This document shows positions 5,308 to 7,626 of a stretch of 7,626 nucleotides of DNA, in pieces. Source of the stretch: CAYRIY01 sp964424335 (lineage in GTDB: Bacteria; Bacillota; Limnochordia; DTU080; RSA5); assembly GCA_964424335.1 (NCBI GenBank), contig CAYRIY010000140.1:1-7626 (forward strand), written 5' to 3'. Positions within the stretch are counted from its first letter, which is position 1, and each line of letters begins with the position of its first letter. The notes below the pieces were generated by a model. It did no database searches. It had not been told where the DNA came from and saw only the letters and a program-made list of their open reading frames with translations. The translations under genes were made by a program, and so were the position numbers.

Positions 5308-6609
5308 ATGATGACAAGACCCGGACGAGAGCGGGAATGCGAGTTGAGTAGCGCCGTACGCCGCCCGATCGAACCGTTCTGGGGGCGAGGGCGGATCGAG
5401 TCCGTCAACCTCGGTCGCAGGCGGCACAAGCCGAAAGAACCAGTATTTGAGCTCACATTGACACGGGGACACGGCGTGGAAGGGGACGTCCATGCAGGCG
5501 AGTTTCGGCTCCACGCAGTCAAAGAGCCCACCTGGCCAAACACCCGAGAGGTGTCGCTCATCGACGCCCATGTCCTTGACGAGTTCGCTCGCATGGGCTT
5601 CGATGTCGGCCCGGGCGCGCTCGGAGAGAACATAACGGTCCGGGGCATTCCCCTCGACGCCATGGCGCCGGGCGATCGTCTCCACTGCGGGTCGCTCGTC
5701 CTTGAGGTGACGGAGAATCGCATTCCCTGCACCGTACTGCCCACCGTCGACAACCGGCTGCTCAAGGAGATGCTTGGTCGCTCCGGATTGCTCGCGTACG
5801 TCGTGCGAAGCGGTACGATCCAAGCAGGGATGGAGGTCTTCGCCGAGCGGGCGGAGATGCCGGCGTCGAGCCGAGAGGAGCTGGTTGCGCGGGTGCTCGA
5901 GGCCGCCGAAGAGGCCTTTGGCCGCCACCTGCGAGGCGCCGTGCTCAAGGGCTCCGCGCTCAAAGGCGGGTTTATCCCGGGCTACTCGGATTTCGACGTG
6001 CACCTTTTGATTGACGAAGCTGCGATGGAAAGCCCTCGCACGCCAAAGCTCGAGTACGCGGTGCGCCTCCAACGAGGCCTTGGAACGATCGATCGCGGCC
6101 CTTACCGCGTTCACGATATCCAGGTGTACGCAGTCTCTTACGAAACATATCCCGAAGATTGGGTCCCTCCGCTGCCGGACACGTTTGCTTGTGTCTACGG
6201 CGCTTACCCGGAAGCCTGGGACCGGCCTGACTTGAGTCACCTGCGAATGCGGGCGGACGTATTTTTGTCGCAGCTAGCCAAGGTGCGAGCAGGGCATATT
6301 CGCTCGTATCTCGACAAGCACGACGCCGGGCTCGCCCGGGTGGTGCGCCTCTTGGGCGCGTCCGTGAAGCCGGCGCTCTACTGCGGGGCGGTCAGCCGCG
6401 GGTACCACCCCGTCGACGTCTGGACGGTACGACCGCTCGAACTCGTCCAGTGGTCCAGGCGAAAGGGCCTTGCGATGGAGGCGCTCTGGCGTTTTCTCAC
6501 GGCAATCGGGGAGTGGGAGCTGATCAGCGATGATCCGGAAGCCTTGCGCGCGCTTTGGCTCGACGGGATGAACGGGTTACAGGACATTGAAGCCTGGGTC
6601 CATGGATAA
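5308..6609 (+). CDS. MOSC domain fused to a pol-beta-fold nucleotidyltransferase domain
   Basis: This 433-residue protein has two parts. Residues about 26-179 are a MOSC domain (molybdenum-cofactor sulfurase C-terminal fold): GHGVEGDVHAGE (54-65), REVSLID (80-86), GENITVRGIPLDAMAPGD (106-123) and the conserved cysteine Cys141 in RIPC, the presumed sulfur- or substrate-bearing residue. Residues about 190-433 resemble a nucleotidyltransferase: LKGSALKGG (213-221), the metal-binding pair Asp228/Asp230 in YSDFDVHLLI, and a likely third acidic residue Asp270 in the strand HDIQVYAV, followed by a helical tail. The frame is unbroken, so this is one polypeptide as sequenced. MOSC proteins act in metal-sulfur chemistry or hydroxylamine reduction; nucleotidyltransferases of this fold transfer NMP to small molecules or proteins. 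The joint function is unknown. The start is uncertain: ATG 5308 and 5311 have no Shine-Dalgarno sequence, and TTG 5344 is an alternative. No plus-strand promoter is evident in 5061-5307. Confidence 0.8.
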   Translation: MMTRPGRERECELSSAVRRPIEPFWGRGRIESVNLGRRRHKPKEPVFELTLTRGHGVEGDVHAGEFRLHAVKEPTWPNTREVSLIDAHVLDEFARMGFDVGPGALGENITVRGIPLDAMAPGDRLHCGSLVLEVTENRIPCTVLPTVDNRLLKEMLGRSGLLAYVVRSGTIQAGMEVFAERAEMPASSREELVARVLEAAEEAFGRHLRGAVLKGSALKGGFIPGYSDFDVHLLIDEAAMESPRTPKLEYAVRLQRGLGTIDRGPYRVHDIQVYAVSYETYPEDWVPPLPDTFACVYGAYPEAWDRPDLSHLRMRADVFLSQLAKVRAGHIRSYLDKHDAGLARVVRLLGASVKPALYCGAVSRGYHPVDVWTVRPLELVQWSRRKGLAMEALWRFLTAIGEWELISDDPEALRALWLDGMNGLQDIEAWVHG

Positions 6610-6615
6610 GGGAGG
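6610..6615 (+). promoter_or_regulatory. Shine-Dalgarno site that decides the phosphodiesterase start
   Basis: GGGAGG begins immediately after the TAA of the MOSC gene. It lies 8 nt ahead of an ATT codon at 6624 that is in frame with the phosphodiesterase. The nearby ATG at 6619 is only 3 nt from this site and lies in a different frame that stops after about 39 codons. The spacing therefore favours initiation at ATT 6624. Confidence 0.5.
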
Positions 6616-6623
6616 CGAATGTC

Positions 6624-7361
6624 ATTCCGACGCAACCGATCCGCCTCGTCGCCCACCGCGGGTGGAGCCGGAGGTTTCCTGAGAACAGTTTGGCAGCCCT
6701 TGCCGCAGCCTATGCGGCTGGTGCGCACGAGGTCGAGTACGACGTGCGGTTGAGTAAGGACGGTGTGCCAGTCTTATGTCACGACCCGTCCGTGGACCGG
6801 GTGAGCTCGCTTACCGGTCCGTGCGGCGCCCATGATTGGAACGAACTTGCTCAGGCCGACATCGTCGGCCCGGACGGTGAACGCTATGAGGGGATGGGAT
6901 TTGCCGCACTTGGACAAGTCCTCGACCTTTTGGGTGGCAAGATCGGTATGAACGTCCACGTCAAAGAGGCGGAGGCCGTGCCGCATGTGATCCGGCTCTT
7001 TCGTGATCGGGGGTTGGGCACCGAGGACTATTACATCGCGGGAGCCGTTGACGTCCTCGTAGCAGCTCGGGAGCTTGCGCCGAATATTCCCCGTTGCTGC
7101 CTCGCGCAATCCAATGATCCCGATCGCCTGCTTGAGCACGCTGTAAACCACGCGTGCAGTCGGGTACAGTTTCGCTGGAATCACTACGACGCCTCATACG
7201 TCCAAAGAGCCGTTGAACTGGGCTTTCTGCCCAACCTGTACTACGCTGATGACCCGCATGGCGCCGAGCGGGCCTTGGACGCAGGCATCGTGGCCCTATT
7301 GACCAATGACATCGGTCCGATCAGGCTTCACCTCGAAAGGGCCGGGCGCACTTTGGCGTAA
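6624..7361 (+). CDS. Glycerophosphodiester phosphodiesterase family protein (probable ATT start)
   Basis: This 245-residue GDPD, close to the usual size of cytoplasmic UgpQ-type enzymes, would split glycerophosphodiesters into glycerol-3-phosphate and an alcohol. Counting from ATT 6624, the motifs are VAHRGW (9-14) with catalytic His11, PENS (19-22), VEYDVRLSKDG (37-47) with metal ligands Glu38 and Asp40, and HD (53-54) with the second catalytic His53. The canonical third metal ligand, the Glu of N-I-E-I-K, is His112 here (NVHVKE). The C-terminal part reads NLYYADDP and LLTNDIG in place of the usual WTVN and TD-P. No ATG, GTG or TTG precedes the HRG motif in frame. The first, TTG 6690, would delete both HRG and PEN, so either ATT is the start or a base is missing near 6619-6624. 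No signal peptide is seen. The gene lies 14 nt after the MOSC fusion, probably in the same transcript. Confidence 0.82.
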   Translation: MPTQPIRLVAHRGWSRRFPENSLAALAAAYAAGAHEVEYDVRLSKDGVPVLCHDPSVDRVSSLTGPCGAHDWNELAQADIVGPDGERYEGMGFAALGQVLDLLGGKIGMNVHVKEAEAVPHVIRLFRDRGLGTEDYYIAGAVDVLVAARELAPNIPRCCLAQSNDPDRLLEHAVNHACSRVQFRWNHYDASYVQRAVELGFLPNLYYADDPHGAERALDAGIVALLTNDIGPIRLHLERAGRTLA

Positions 7362-7376
7362 ACGATGCTGGCCTTA

Positions 7377-7405
7377 TTGCGGTTCGGCAGTGCTGGGCCT
7401 ATCGT
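7377..7405 (+). promoter_or_regulatory. Possible weak promoter ahead of the VOC gene
   Basis: TTGCGG (7377-7382), a 17-nt gap, then TATCGT (7400-7405). The matches are 3/6 and 4/6, so this could be chance. The 93-nt space between the phosphodiesterase stop and the VOC start has no clear terminator, and read-through is an equally good explanation. Confidence 0.2.
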
Positions 7406-7454
7406 GTCGCAAGTTGAGACGCATGGTAGACGAATTTTCCAAGGAGGGAGATCG

Positions 7455-7626
7455 ATGATCACTGGACTCGATCACGTGCAGATTGCGATGCCCGCGGGCG
7501 AAGAAGCTCGGGCGAGGGAGTTTTACGCCGGGATCTTGGGTATGCAGGAAGTGGAGAAACCGGCGTCGCTAGCCGTTCGGGGCGGGTGTTGGTTTGTGGG
7601 AGCCGGCGTCCACGTGCACCTTGGCG
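7455..7626 (+). CDS. VOC-family (glyoxalase/bleomycin-resistance fold) protein, 5' part, runs off the window
   Basis: The first 57 codons are present. MITGLDHVQIAMPAG followed by AREFYAGILGMQEVEKP is the standard opening of a vicinal-oxygen-chelate half-domain: a beta strand with the metal-ligand His7 in LDHV, a helix with the FY-x-x-(I/V)LG motif, then strands reading LAVRGGCWF and VHVHLG. VOC proteins bind a divalent metal and act on varied small substrates (methylglyoxal adducts, antibiotics, catechols). The substrate cannot be guessed here, and the second half-domain lies outside the window. ATG 7455 is preceded by AGGAGG (7442-7447) at 7 nt, a near-ideal ribosome site suggesting efficient translation. 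Confidence 0.85.
   Translation, partial: MITGLDHVQIAMPAGEEARAREFYAGILGMQEVEKPASLAVRGGCWFVGAGVHVHLG

Noticed and set aside
5242..6240. Long minus-strand reading frame (332 codons) opposite the MOSC fusion
   Set aside because: Its translation shows no family motif, while the plus strand encodes clear MOSC and nucleotidyltransferase signatures. Open antisense frames are common in GC-rich coding DNA.
6690..6692. TTG as start of the phosphodiesterase
   Set aside because: It would remove the HRG and PEN active-site motifs encoded just upstream in the same frame.
6619..6740. Short frame from ATG 6619
   Set aside because: It lies 3 nt from the ribosome site, ends after about 39 codons and has no recognisable content. 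It is kept only as evidence for a possible missing base.
1..7626. CRISPR arrays, tRNA or rRNA genes, insertion sequences, attachment sites
   Set aside because: No regularly spaced repeats, transposase motifs, terminal repeats or cloverleaf sequences were seen on either strand by eye.

Overview
The window is GC-rich and gene-dense. It looks like a chromosomal segment of a GC-rich bacterium. The four iron-transport proteins resemble the Bacillus YclNOPQ set throughout, which points towards Bacillota. However, the binding protein has an ordinary AxA-type signal peptide rather than a lipobox, and the operator resembles a DtxR/IdeR iron box rather than a Fur box. A diderm or otherwise atypical GC-rich Bacillota would fit, but the phylum cannot be settled from this sequence alone.

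Layout. (1) Bases 1-507 (+) are the 3' end of a sugar-type ABC transporter solute-binding protein. Two hairpins follow, the second with a short T-run (terminator at 582-614). (2) Bases 627-5060 (-) are a five-gene ferric-siderophore operon, read right to left: siderophore-interacting flavoprotein reductase, YclQ-like binding protein, YclN-like permease, YclO-like permease, YclP-like ATPase. Gaps are 33 and 18 nt, followed by overlaps of 11 and 4 nt. (3) Bases 5061-5307 are a divergent intergenic region. It carries a minus-strand promoter (perfect TTGACA) and an inverted repeat TTAGG-N4-CCTAA that matches the DtxR/IdeR iron box at 14 of 19 positions. (4) Bases 5308-7626 (+) hold an uncommon MOSC-nucleotidyltransferase fusion, a glycerophosphodiester phosphodiesterase (GDPD) with no ordinary start codon, and the 5' end of a VOC (glyoxalase-fold) protein.

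How they work together. The minus-strand operon forms a complete inner-membrane uptake route. The binding protein captures a ferric (probably catecholate, petrobactin-like) siderophore, the YclN/YclO pair with the YclP ATPase imports it, and the flavoprotein reductase releases iron in the cytoplasm. The operator suggests the whole set is repressed when iron is plentiful. The plus-strand genes have no evident link to iron. The MOSC-nucleotidyltransferase fusion is the least familiar item in the window.
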